Source: Pseudomonas sp. CHM02 (lineage in GTDB: Bacteria; Pseudomonadota; Gammaproteobacteria; Pseudomonadales; Pseudomonadaceae). Taken from it: 64,000 bases of DNA. Location of the stretch: NCBI RefSeq assembly GCF_000612585.1, contig NZ_JFCA01000003.1, positions 124,001-188,000 on the forward strand, in the 5' to 3' direction. The notes beneath the pieces are model-generated. The model had not been told where the DNA came from. It searched no databases and saw only the letters and a program-made list of their open reading frames with translations. Position numbers and translations under genes: made by a program. Position 1 is the first letter of the stretch. Every line of letters starts with the position of its first letter. Positions 54,074 to 62,681 of this stretch are shown piece by piece.

Positions 54074-54222
54074 TGCGGATTGCACGGGCGCAGCCGCGGG
54101 GGATGACGCCGTTAGGCCACGCGATGCGGTTGGAAAATGACTTGAATCGGGTAGAGCCTGGTCCACGGCCTTGACTACCGTCGCTCGCCGCCCTCTTGCA
54201 GGGCCTCTTCGTGGAGTTGCGG

Positions 54223-55107
54223 ATGTCAGTCGATTCGGGTTTACAAGTGCGCGGCCTGCGCAAGCGCTACACCAATGGCGTCGAAGCGCTGCGCGGCGTG
54301 GACCTGAGTGTCGGCCCCGGCATGTATGGCTTGCTCGGCCCCAATGGCGCCGGCAAGAGCAGCCTGATGCGCACCCTGGCGACCTTGCAGCAGCCGGACG
54401 CCGGCAGCATTCACCTGGACGGCGTGGATGTACTGCGCGGCCCCGACCATCTGCGCCGTCGCCTGGGTTACCTGCCGCAGCAACTGGGCGCGTACCCGGG
54501 CGTGAGTGCCCGGGATTTGCTTGACCGTTTCGCCTGGCTCAAGGGCCGTACCGATAACCGCCAGCGCCGCGAGGAAATCGAGGCCCTGCTGGAAAAGGTC
54601 AACCTGCAGCCGGCCGCCCACCGTGCGCTGGCGACCTATTCGGGCGGCATGTTGCGCCGGTTCGGTATCGCCATGGCGCTGGTGGGTTCGCCGCGCTTGC
54701 TGATCGTCGACGAACCCACGGCGGGTCTCGACCCGGCTGAACGCAACCGTTTTCATCGGGTGCTGGCGGATGTCGCCGCCGAGTCCATCGTGCTGCTCTC
54801 GACCCATATTGTCGAAGACGTCGAGAACCTGTGCAGCCGCCTGGCGGTGCTGGCCGGCGGGCAGATTATTGTCGAAGGTCGCCCGGCCGACTTGCTCGCT
54901 GCCGAGCAGGGGCGCTTGTGGGAAGCACCGTTCAGCCGTGGCAAGACGTTGCCCGCGGCTTTGCATGTGGCGGCCAGCCCCGAAGGCAGTCGCGTGATCG
55001 TGCACGGTGAGCGGCCGGCAGACCCGCGCTTCATCGCCCATGTACCGCGCCTGGAAGACATCTATTACCTGGCGCTGGCCCAGGCCGGCGAGGCGGTGGA
55101 CGCATGA
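54223..55107 (+). CDS. ABC-2 type transporter ATP-binding protein
   Basis: 294-residue single-NBD ATPase: Walker A GPNGAGKSSLMRTL, Q-loop YLPQQLG, signature YSGGMLRRFGIAMAL, Walker B LLIVDEPTAGLDP, H-loop LLSTHIVED. The C-terminal extension is typical of ABC-2 exporters. The start ATG 54223 has GTGGAG 6 bp upstream; an earlier in-frame ATG lacks one. Its stop overlaps the permease start (ATGA). First gene of the rightward operon facing the NRPS operon, so it probably serves siderophore export or handling. Confidence 0.9.
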   Translation: MSVDSGLQVRGLRKRYTNGVEALRGVDLSVGPGMYGLLGPNGAGKSSLMRTLATLQQPDAGSIHLDGVDVLRGPDHLRRRLGYLPQQLGAYPGVSARDLLDRFAWLKGRTDNRQRREEIEALLEKVNLQPAAHRALATYSGGMLRRFGIAMALVGSPRLLIVDEPTAGLDPAERNRFHRVLADVAAESIVLLSTHIVEDVENLCSRLAVLAGGQIIVEGRPADLLAAEQGRLWEAPFSRGKTLPAALHVAASPEGSRVIVHGERPADPRFIAHVPRLEDIYYLALAQAGEAVDA

Positions 55108-58100
55108 ATACGTTCGCGTTGCTGCTGCGTGAAGCCTGGGTGGAAGTCCGCGCCGGGCTGCGCAGTGGCATTCCCTTGCTGGTGTTTCTTGGCCTCACCG
55201 GCTACCTGCTGATGTCCCTGACGAATGCCGACTATGTCCAGAAAATGGGCGCCAGTGACATTGCCCGCAATGCGCCGAGCCTGATTTACCTGATGTCGTG
55301 CGGCTGCATGTTTTTCCTGTTTTTTGCCTGGGCCTGGGTGTTTGCGCAGCCGGCCCTGCGCGACCGCAAGGCGCAGTTGGAAGAGGTGTTGCTGGCCTTG
55401 CCGCTGTCGTTGCCGGCCCTGCTGTGGGGGCGATTTATCGGCGCGGCGCTGGTCGCCGGGTTGCTCGCCAGTTCGTTGATTGTCGGCTTCCTGGTCAGCC
55501 CGGTATTGGGCTGGCTCGGCTGGGTGCCGGCGGCGAGTATCGGTGCGCCGGTGTGGTCGGCGCTGGGGTTTGCCTGGATTGCCTTGCTGTTGCCGGTGAG
55601 CACCGGGATCGGCGCGTTGTATTACCTGCTGGCGCTGCGCAGCCGAGGCCTGGCGGCGCCATTTGGCCTGGCGACGGTATTGATGCTGCTGTGGATGTTT
55701 GCGGTGGTGGTGCTCAAGGGCGGGCATATCAGCCCGCTGTTGGCGGCCAGCCTGGACCCGTCGTTGTTTACCTTCGCCCAGGCCCAGGTCGAAACCTGGA
55801 GCGCCGCGCAGAAGTCCCAGTCGCTGCTGGCGCTGACACCGGGGTTCTGGCTCAACCGTGCGGTGTGGTGTGTGTTGCCCTTGCTGGTGCTGGCCGTTGT
55901 GTTGGCGCGCACCACTCGCCAGGACCTGATGGGCCGGCGCAGCGGCGCGGTGCTGGCGGAACCGCCGATGCTGCGTAGCGGCGACGTGCAATTGCCGGGT
56001 CCGTTGGCGGCCAGTCGTTGGGCGCACGCCTTGTGGCACGAAGCGCGCTGGCAGGTGTGCCAGTTGTTTGCGCGGCGGATCTGGTGGGTGGCGCTCGGTT
56101 TGCTGCTGGTGATGGGCGTGCTCAGCGGCTTTGTCCACGGCGTGTGGCATGCGCGCGGGCCCATGGTGCCAAGGGCAGACCTGACCCTGCCGCTGTTGTC
56201 GAGCGCGTTGTTCCTGGTGATCGCGTTTATCGTCGCGGCGCTGGTGGGCCTGGTGTGCCGTCGCGATGATGTCGAAGGCCTGGGCGCCATGTTGCAGGCC
56301 ACCCCCGCGCCGACCTGGCTGCGGTTGTTCGGCCGCACGGCCTGTGTGCTGTTGGCCACCTTGACCCTGGCGCTGGTGCCGGGCATTGCCAGCCTGCTGA
56401 TCAGCGCCATCGCCGCGCCCGACAGCCTGGCGCCAGGCTTTGTGCTGATTTACCAGGCGCTGGTGTTCGCGCCGCCGCTGCTGGAGCTGGCCACGCTGAC
56501 GGTGCTGGTGCATGCGTTGATACGTCGCTCGGGGCTGGCCTACGCCACGTCGATGCTGCTGACGTTTTTCCTGGTGCTCAACCATGAGCTGGGGCTGGTC
56601 AGCTACCCCGCCTATGCGATGGCGATACCGGCCCATGTGGCGTTGTCGCAGCTCGCCGGCTGGGCGCCCTGGTTGCCCTATCTCGGCACCCTGGCGGGCT
56701 GGAAGCTCGCGGGTTGCGTGGTCATGGTCGGCGTGGCGGCACTGGTGTTGCCACGCGGTCCCGAGCGACGCCGTTTCGCTGACGTGCGCCAGCCGTTGCC
56801 GATTGCCCTGTTGGCCCTGGGCGTCTTGGGTTGGCTGGGCAGTGGCATGGTTTTGCATCGTTACCTGGTGGAACAGGGCGATTATCAATCGGTGGCCGAG
56901 GAACGAGCCGAACGCGCCGCCTGGGAACAGCGCTGGCTGGCCGGCGCAACTGCCTGGCAGGTGGCGGGCGGGCGCGTGCAGTTGCGCGTCGATTCAACCG
57001 CGCGTCGGGTCGAGGGCCAGTGGACGCTGGACGCGGTGGCTGCCAGCCAACTGGATGCCGAGTTGCCACCAGGCTTGCAGGTGACGGCAGTCAGCGTGAT
57101 GGGGCAACCGGTCACGTTCGAACAGGCCAACGAGCACCTGCGCGTGCCCCTGGGCCCGTGCGCAGCGAATGCTTGCAGTGTGGCATTGAATTGGATTGTC
57201 AGTGCCAACGGCTGGCCGTCGGAAGGCGAAGCGTTCTGGCTGGGGCCGCACGGTGTGTGGCTGCAAGCGCGCCGTGTAATGCCGCGCCTGGGTCTGGACA
57301 GCGAGCGACTGTTGCGTGCGCCGGTGCAGCGCAGCGACGCCGGTCTGGCGCCCGAAATGCCCACCTTGCCGACAGGTTCCGCCGTCGCCGTGGACGCTGT
57401 CGCGCCGGCGGGAAACTGGCAATGGCACATCGAGATCGATGGACAGGCCTTCAACGGTCACAGCTCGGCGCCGTTGGATTTTGCCTACGGCCTGCCGGCA
57501 CAGGCGGATGCCAGTCGCCAGCAAACGGCCGTTGAAGTGCGCGAAGACCTGGACCTGATGAGTGCTTGTGTAGCACGCCGCCTGGGCAGTCGCCCGGTGG
57601 TGGATGACGTGAGCCAGTGGCCCACCGGCATGGGCGCCAGTCGCTTGAGCCATGGTCACCTGTTGCTCGGCCAATCGCCGGATTGGGACGTGGCCGCGAC
57701 CGGTGTCGGGCGTTCGGCACGCCGTGCGCATATCGCCGAACTGCTTGCCCGGCGGCTGTTGATTGACGCCAGCGACCTGCGCCAGGCCCCAGGTTACCTG
57801 TGGCTGAGCCAGGGCGTGGCGGGGGCGATCGGTTTGCTGTGTGTCGCGGATGTGGACGGCCCTGAGGCTCGCGCGGCGCTGGTGAAACTTATGGTCGATG
57901 ACCTGACCCGCGCGCTGGGCAATGACGGCGAACCTGTCGGCACCCTGGCCGATGCCCGTGAACACGGCTGGGCCGCCATTTATGCAGCGCTGGCGAGCCT
58001 GGCGTGGACCGCCGACCAAACCCCCGGACAACTGACGGTAATGACTGCCGCCATCCGAAACGGCCAGGGATGGCCGGCCGCGATCCAGCCTCTGCTGGGC

Positions 58101-58157
58101 GCGCCTGATCTGCAAGCGATCGCCGCCGCGCTCACGCGCTGGGGCCCTGCGCCATGA
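55104..58157 (+). CDS. ABC-2 permease fused to inactive M1-aminopeptidase-like domain
   Basis: 1017 residues. Two sets of hydrophobic segments (about residues 20-280 and 325-590) form the permease. After residue 610 comes a long periplasmic part that resembles the ABC-2 permease/M1 peptidase fusion family: beta-rich region, then RRAHIAELLARRLL and YLWLSQGVAGA, which align with M1 HExxH and WLNEGFA. The metal-binding HExxH and the downstream glutamate are not conserved (E to Q in WLSQG), so peptidase activity is unlikely and the domain may bind the siderophore or a protein. It overlaps the ATPase gene by 4 bp and precedes a TonB receptor by 33 bp. Confidence 0.85.
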   Translation: MNTFALLLREAWVEVRAGLRSGIPLLVFLGLTGYLLMSLTNADYVQKMGASDIARNAPSLIYLMSCGCMFFLFFAWAWVFAQPALRDRKAQLEEVLLALPLSLPALLWGRFIGAALVAGLLASSLIVGFLVSPVLGWLGWVPAASIGAPVWSALGFAWIALLLPVSTGIGALYYLLALRSRGLAAPFGLATVLMLLWMFAVVVLKGGHISPLLAASLDPSLFTFAQAQVETWSAAQKSQSLLALTPGFWLNRAVWCVLPLLVLAVVLARTTRQDLMGRRSGAVLAEPPMLRSGDVQLPGPLAASRWAHALWHEARWQVCQLFARRIWWVALGLLLVMGVLSGFVHGVWHARGPMVPRADLTLPLLSSALFLVIAFIVAALVGLVCRRDDVEGLGAMLQATPAPTWLRLFGRTACVLLATLTLALVPGIASLLISAIAAPDSLAPGFVLIYQALVFAPPLLELATLTVLVHALIRRSGLAYATSMLLTFFLVLNHELGLVSYPAYAMAIPAHVALSQLAGWAPWLPYLGTLAGWKLAGCVVMVGVAALVLPRGPERRRFADVRQPLPIALLALGVLGWLGSGMVLHRYLVEQGDYQSVAEERAERAAWEQRWLAGATAWQVAGGRVQLRVDSTARRVEGQWTLDAVAASQLDAELPPGLQVTAVSVMGQPVTFEQANEHLRVPLGPCAANACSVALNWIVSANGWPSEGEAFWLGPHGVWLQARRVMPRLGLDSERLLRAPVQRSDAGLAPEMPTLPTGSAVAVDAVAPAGNWQWHIEIDGQAFNGHSSAPLDFAYGLPAQADASRQQTAVEVREDLDLMSACVARRLGSRPVVDDVSQWPTGMGASRLSHGHLLLGQSPDWDVAATGVGRSARRAHIAELLARRLLIDASDLRQAPGYLWLSQGVAGAIGLLCVADVDGPEARAALVKLMVDDLTRALGNDGEPVGTLADAREHGWAAIYAALASLAWTADQTPGQLTVMTAAIRNGQGWPAAIQPLLGAPDLQAIAAALTRWGPAP

Positions 58158-58190
58158 ATTCGAACCTTCCCTGCCTGTTGGAGTTTTTCC

Positions 58191-60338
58191 ATGTCATCTG
58201 CTCTGTTTATCCAGCCGCTGCGCCGTCCCCTCGGCTGGCGGGCCAACGTCTTGACCCAGGCCATGGCGCTGGGTTTGTCCAGCCAGATGTGCACGGCCTA
58301 TGCCGCTGACTATCAGCCAGAGGCCCCCGCGGAGGCCATCGAACTGGCACCGTTGACGGTCAGCGCGCGGTTGAGCCAGGAGAGTGCCAAGGACATTCCC
58401 TTTGGCCTCTCGGTGATCGATGGCAAAACCCTCGAGACCCGGCGCCTGCGCACCCCGGAGGACGCGCTGCGCACTACGCCGGGCGTGGATGTGAACTCCT
58501 GGGGCGGCGCCAATGACGCCAATGTGCGCATTCGTGGCGTCGGGTCGCTGAACCAGATGAGCATGGATGACGGCTCGGTGGTGTTGAATGTGGACGGCGT
58601 GCCGATGTCAGTGCGCAATGCGGCGCTGGCCACCCTCGACGTGCAGCAGGTAGAGGTGCTCAAAGGCCCCCAGGGCACGTTGCTGGGGCGCAACAGCGAG
58701 GCGGGCGCGATCAACGTGACCACCCGCAAGCCGACGCGCGAGTTGGAGGGTTATGTGCGTGGCGAAGTGGGTAACCAGGGCCAGTTCATGACCGAAGGCG
58801 CCGTGGGCGGGCCGTTGACCGACTCGCTGGCGGGTCGCATCGCCGTGCGTCGCAGCGGCTTTGATAACTGGGTCGATGACCAACAGGACGGCGACCCGTT
58901 GACCAAACCCCGGGACCTGGCCCTGCGCGGCAGCCTGCTGTGGGACAACGACCAGGGCACCACCGGCTTGCTGACCGCCGAGCGCCAGCGCGCCGAGCAC
59001 TACGCCGGCCTGGAGCTGTTGCGCCCGTTTGGCAATCGCCCGAGCCTGGACTACACGCCAGGTACCTTCGATGGCAACCAGAAGACCAACGAACGTTACT
59101 CCTTCGAACTCAACCATGACCTGGCGCAGTCGCGCATCACCTCGATCAGTGCCTACACCAGCACCGACTTCAATGCGGTCAAGGGCTACGATCGCAACAT
59201 CACGCGGGCGTTGTACGGCTCTGCGTTCGAATACCTGATCGAAGACTCGGCCCATGAGCGGGTGTGGAGCCAGGACCTGCGCCTGGGATCGCTGGCGGAT
59301 GCCGATGTGTTTTGGGTGACGGGGCTTAACCTGTCGCGCTCCGAACGCAGTTTCGATTCCAACAACTTCACCAACGGCGCGCAGCAGTTGCGCGACTTCA
59401 GCACCAACAGTTACGCGGCCTATGGCGAGGTGACGTACCCGATCGCCGAAGACTGGAAACTCACCACCGGCCTGCGCCACACCTGGGACCGCAAGACCTA
59501 CGGTGCCGATTATTCCAGTGGTGGCGCGCTGGTCAGCGACAGTCGGCGTTTGCAGGACAACTACAGCACCGGGCGCGTGGCGCTGAGCTATGCACTGACG
59601 CCGCAGACCAATGTGTATGCGGTGCTGTCGCGGGGCTACAAGTCGGCGGGGTTCAACGATTACGCCACGTCGATCAAGGACAGCGAACCCTACAAGGCGG
59701 CCAAGGTGAATTCCGCCGAGTTGGGCTTCAAGCATGAAAGTGCCGGGGGCGACCTGAGCCTGGAAGGGGCGTTGTTCATCACCCGCGTACAGGACGACCA
59801 CCTGCTGGGCTACGACTTCAACACCCTGGCGGTCAGCGCGGTGAATGCCGACACCCGCAGCAAGGGCGCCGAGTTGTCGACTACCTGGCATGTCAGCGAT
59901 GAACTGACCTTGGGCAGTGCCGTGAGCTACACCAATGCGGTGGTCACGTCGGATGCACCGGGCGTGTCCGGCGGTGACGTGGCAGCGGGCAGTCGCGTGC
60001 CGGATGTGCCGCTGTGGAGCGGCAATTTCAGCGTTGCCTGGCAGAAGAACCTGGGGGCCTTGCTCGGGTTGCCGGCACCACGCCTGAACACCTTGCTCAA
60101 TTACCGCGTTCAGAAAAACCGCCCGGCCGACCCGCAGAACCACTACGACCTCAAGGGCTACGCCAAGCTGGACTTGCACCTGGGCCTGGAGAGTGGCGGT
60201 TCGGAGGTCTACCTGTGGGGCGACAACCTGCTGGATGCGCGCTACGACCTGTACGGCTCGTACTCCACCGACCAGGTACTGACCGGCATGCCGGGCCGCG
60301 GGCGTTCGGCAGGCGTGGGGTATAGCTACCAGTTCTGA
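58191..60338 (+). CDS. TonB-dependent siderophore receptor 1
   Basis: 715-residue outer-membrane receptor. Signal peptide (about residues 1-40, ending AYA), TonB-box/plug region starting LTVSARLSQESAKDIPF, plug motifs VRIRGVGSLNQMSMDD and VEVLKGPQGTLLGRNSEAGAINV, then a 22-strand barrel ending in the aromatic GYSYQF. Ribosome site GGAG 7 bp before ATG. Third gene of the rightward operon, ending at a shared terminator with receptor 2, to which it is clearly homologous (long identical stretches such as GRVALSYALTPQTNVY). Expected to import the ferric form of the locus product. Confidence 0.93.
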   Translation: MSSALFIQPLRRPLGWRANVLTQAMALGLSSQMCTAYAADYQPEAPAEAIELAPLTVSARLSQESAKDIPFGLSVIDGKTLETRRLRTPEDALRTTPGVDVNSWGGANDANVRIRGVGSLNQMSMDDGSVVLNVDGVPMSVRNAALATLDVQQVEVLKGPQGTLLGRNSEAGAINVTTRKPTRELEGYVRGEVGNQGQFMTEGAVGGPLTDSLAGRIAVRRSGFDNWVDDQQDGDPLTKPRDLALRGSLLWDNDQGTTGLLTAERQRAEHYAGLELLRPFGNRPSLDYTPGTFDGNQKTNERYSFELNHDLAQSRITSISAYTSTDFNAVKGYDRNITRALYGSAFEYLIEDSAHERVWSQDLRLGSLADADVFWVTGLNLSRSERSFDSNNFTNGAQQLRDFSTNSYAAYGEVTYPIAEDWKLTTGLRHTWDRKTYGADYSSGGALVSDSRRLQDNYSTGRVALSYALTPQTNVYAVLSRGYKSAGFNDYATSIKDSEPYKAAKVNSAELGFKHESAGGDLSLEGALFITRVQDDHLLGYDFNTLAVSAVNADTRSKGAELSTTWHVSDELTLGSAVSYTNAVVTSDAPGVSGGDVAAGSRVPDVPLWSGNFSVAWQKNLGALLGLPAPRLNTLLNYRVQKNRPADPQNHYDLKGYAKLDLHLGLESGGSEVYLWGDNLLDARYDLYGSYSTDQVLTGMPGRGRSAGVGYSYQF

Positions 60339-60354
60339 CCCACATCAACCCACT

Positions 60355-60380
60355 GCAGGAGCGAGCTTGCTCGCTCCTGC
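60355..60380. terminator. Bidirectional terminator between the two receptor genes
   Basis: Perfect 12-bp inverted repeat GCAGGAGCGAGC-tt-GCTCGCTCCTGC midway between the convergent receptor stop codons (60338 and 60395). The flanks are A/T-rich on one side only. Confidence 0.75.
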
Positions 60381-60394
60381 AATTAGGGGTGGGG

Positions 60395-62518
60395 TCAGAA
60401 CTGGTAGGTGTAGCCGACGCCCAAGGTACGGCGACGTGCCGGTGCACCGTAGGCCACCGGGTCACTGTAGAAACCGTAGGTGTCGTAGGTCTGGTTCAGC
60501 AGGTTGTCGGCGAAGGCATACACTTCGCCGAATTTGCTTTCCAGGCCCGCGCGCAGGTCGAGTTTCTCGTAGTTGTCCAGGTTGAAGTGGTTCTGCGGGT
60601 CGGCCGCGCGCTCGCCCACCAGGTGGTAGTTGAGGCTGGTGTTGAGGGTGGTTTCGCCGAGGCTGGCGAAGGTGCCCAGTGGGTGTTTCCAACTGGCATT
60701 GAAGTTGCCGCTCCAGCGCGGGACGTCTGGAGTGCGGTTGCCGGCGTCGACGTTGCCGGCCTGGATGCCTTGCACGCCGCTGGTGATCCTGGCGTCGAGG
60801 TAGGTGGCGCTGGCGGCCAGGGTCAGGCCGTAGTCGAAGCGCCAGCTGCCTTCCAGTTCGGCGCCACGGGTGCGGGTGTCGGCGTTGAAGGCATTGGTGG
60901 CGAAGGTCGCCGCGTCATAGCCCAGCAGGTGATCGTCGTGCACGCGGGTGTAGAACAACGCACCGTTCAAGCTGCCGCGACGGTCTTCGGTTTCACTCTT
61001 GAAACCCAGTTCCGCGGCTTTGCTGACAGCGGCCTTGTAGGGTTCGCTATCGGTGACCTGCGAGGCATAGTCATTGAAACCACCGGATTTATAGCCACGC
61101 GCCAGTTGCACGTAGACGTTGGTTTGCGGCGTGAGGGCGTAGCTCAGGGCGACGCGGCCGGTACCGTAATCGTCGGTCAGCTTGCGTGAGTCTTGCACCG
61201 CACTGCTGCCGGAGAAGTATTGGCCGTCGTAGGTCTTGCGGTCCCAGGAGTGGCGGTAGCCGGTGGTGAGTTTCAGGCGCTCGGTGAGAGGGAAGGTGAC
61301 TTCGCCGTAGCCGGCGTAAGTGGTGGTGGTGAAATCGCGGTACTTGGCGCCGGAGGTGCCGTAGGTATTGCGCGGTGTGTCGTAGCTGCGCTCGTTGCGG
61401 CTGGCGGCGAGGCCCGTAACCCAGAACACCTCGGAGTCGGGCAGCGAACTCAGGTGCAGGTCCTGGCTCCAGCTGCGCTCGAAGGATTTGTCCACCACCC
61501 AGAACTCGCTGGGGGTGCCGTACAGGGCGCCCATCAGTTTGCTGTCGTAGGCGATCAGGCCTTCGAAGTCGGCGGTGGAGGTGGCGGTGGTGGACGTCAG
61601 GCGGCTGTTGGCGAAGTCGTGATCGACCTTGAGCGTATAGCGCTCGGTGGTCTTGTCGTTGTCGTCGAACAGGCCGGGGGTCAGGTCCAGGCTGGGGTCG
61701 CTGCCGTAGGGGCGCAACACCAGCGAGTTGGTGGCGCGCTCGGTTTTCTGGCGTTCGGCGCTGACCAACACATGGGTGTCATCGTTAAGGTCCCAGAGCA
61801 GGCTGCCTCGGTAGGCTTCGTTACGCGGCTTGGTGATGGGGTGATTAGTCTGGTCGTTGTCGATCCAGCTGTCGTAGCCGGCACGACGCACCGCCAGGCG
61901 ACCGCTGAGGCTGTCGCTGATGGGCCCGCCGATGGCGCCTTCGGTGAGGAACTGGCCTTCCTGGCCGACTTCGCCGCGCACATAACCTTCGAGTTCGCGG
62001 GTGGGTTGGCGCGTGGTGATATTCACCGCGCCCGCCTGGCCGATCGCACCGGACAGCGTGCCCTGAGGCCCCTTGAGCACTTCGATGCGATCGACGTCGA
62101 GGGTGCCGAAACCGAGGCTGCGCGACGACACCGGCACGCCGTCGATATTGAACGCCACCGAGCTGTCATCCATCGACATCTGGTACAGCGAGCCGACGCC
62201 GCGGATCAGCACGTTGAAGTCATTCGGCCCCCCGGAGGAGTTGACGCTCACCCCGGAAGTGTTGCGCAGGGCGCTCTCCAGGATGTCGAGGCGCTGGGTG
62301 CGCAGTTGCTCGCCGCTGATCACGCTGAGGCTGATGGGCACTTCCTTCGGGTCTTCCTGCTCCATGCGCGCAGTCACCGTCGAGGCCGGCAGTTGCACGG
62401 GCTCGCTGGTGGCGGCGGCGAGCGCCGAATTGGCCAGTGTCAAACTCATAGCTATTGTTATAGTATTACGTTTGTAGCAAGATTGGCGGGTAGCCGTCGT
62501 GTTGCATCGTGCAGACAT
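60395..62518 (-). CDS. TonB-dependent siderophore receptor 2 (paralogue)
   Basis: 707-residue outer-membrane receptor with signal sequence ending near LANSALAAA, plug motifs VLIRGVGSLYQMSMDD and IEVLKGPQGTLSGAIGQAGAVNI, and C-terminal GVGYTYQF. It is paralogous to receptor 1 over its whole length but has its own promoter with a Fur box and the putative PchR-type motif, and is divergent from the AraC regulator. It may take up a different form of the siderophore (stereoisomer, intermediate or a related xenosiderophore). Confidence 0.93.
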   Translation of the reverse strand: MSARCNTTATRQSCYKRNTITIAMSLTLANSALAAATSEPVQLPASTVTARMEQEDPKEVPISLSVISGEQLRTQRLDILESALRNTSGVSVNSSGGPNDFNVLIRGVGSLYQMSMDDSSVAFNIDGVPVSSRSLGFGTLDVDRIEVLKGPQGTLSGAIGQAGAVNITTRQPTRELEGYVRGEVGQEGQFLTEGAIGGPISDSLSGRLAVRRAGYDSWIDNDQTNHPITKPRNEAYRGSLLWDLNDDTHVLVSAERQKTERATNSLVLRPYGSDPSLDLTPGLFDDNDKTTERYTLKVDHDFANSRLTSTTATSTADFEGLIAYDSKLMGALYGTPSEFWVVDKSFERSWSQDLHLSSLPDSEVFWVTGLAASRNERSYDTPRNTYGTSGAKYRDFTTTTYAGYGEVTFPLTERLKLTTGYRHSWDRKTYDGQYFSGSSAVQDSRKLTDDYGTGRVALSYALTPQTNVYVQLARGYKSGGFNDYASQVTDSEPYKAAVSKAAELGFKSETEDRRGSLNGALFYTRVHDDHLLGYDAATFATNAFNADTRTRGAELEGSWRFDYGLTLAASATYLDARITSGVQGIQAGNVDAGNRTPDVPRWSGNFNASWKHPLGTFASLGETTLNTSLNYHLVGERAADPQNHFNLDNYEKLDLRAGLESKFGEVYAFADNLLNQTYDTYGFYSDPVAYGAPARRRTLGVGYTYQF

Positions 62519-62603
62519 GATGGGACCTTGACTGAGGATTCTGATCGGCGCGCGTTGCGGGGTGGCAGCGGCGATTTGGCGGAGCCTTTGAAGCGCGCCA
62601 GAT

Positions 62604-62622
62604 GCTAATAATTATCAATTGC
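62604..62622 (-). promoter_or_regulatory. Candidate Fur box before receptor 2
   Basis: Minus-strand sequence GCAATTGATAATTATTAGC matches the Fur consensus at 14 of 19 positions. It overlaps a candidate -10 TAGCAT (62602-62607) and lies 86 bp before the receptor start; it is also 60 bp upstream of the divergent regulator. Confidence 0.75.
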
Positions 62623-62651
62623 ACACTTCCACCCCGATGTGATCTGATTCG

Positions 62652-62671
62652 AGCCGTATCCGGTCAGCCAG
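62652..62671. promoter_or_regulatory. Candidate PchR-type activator site, copy 2
   Basis: 20-bp sequence with core CCGTATCCG and ending CCAG, sharing 14 of 20 bases with the site at 54054-54073. It stands about 48 bp from the Fur box toward the regulator gene and its end touches the regulator's ribosome site (AGGAG, 62670-62674), so bound regulator could activate receptor 2 and repress itself. Confidence 0.55.
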
Positions 62672-62681
62672 GAGATTTACG

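Noticed and set aside
55065..56888. 600-codon minus-strand frame opposite the ABC-2 permease
   Set aside because: Glutamine/histidine/arginine-rich text complementary to hydrophobic codons; not a protein-like composition.
54008..62622. Zur (zinc) rather than Fur control
   Set aside because: The boxes fit the Fur consensus better (AATGAtAAT-like hexamers) than a Zur GTTATAATATAAC-type palindrome; zinc binding by the product remains possible but is not supported by the promoter.
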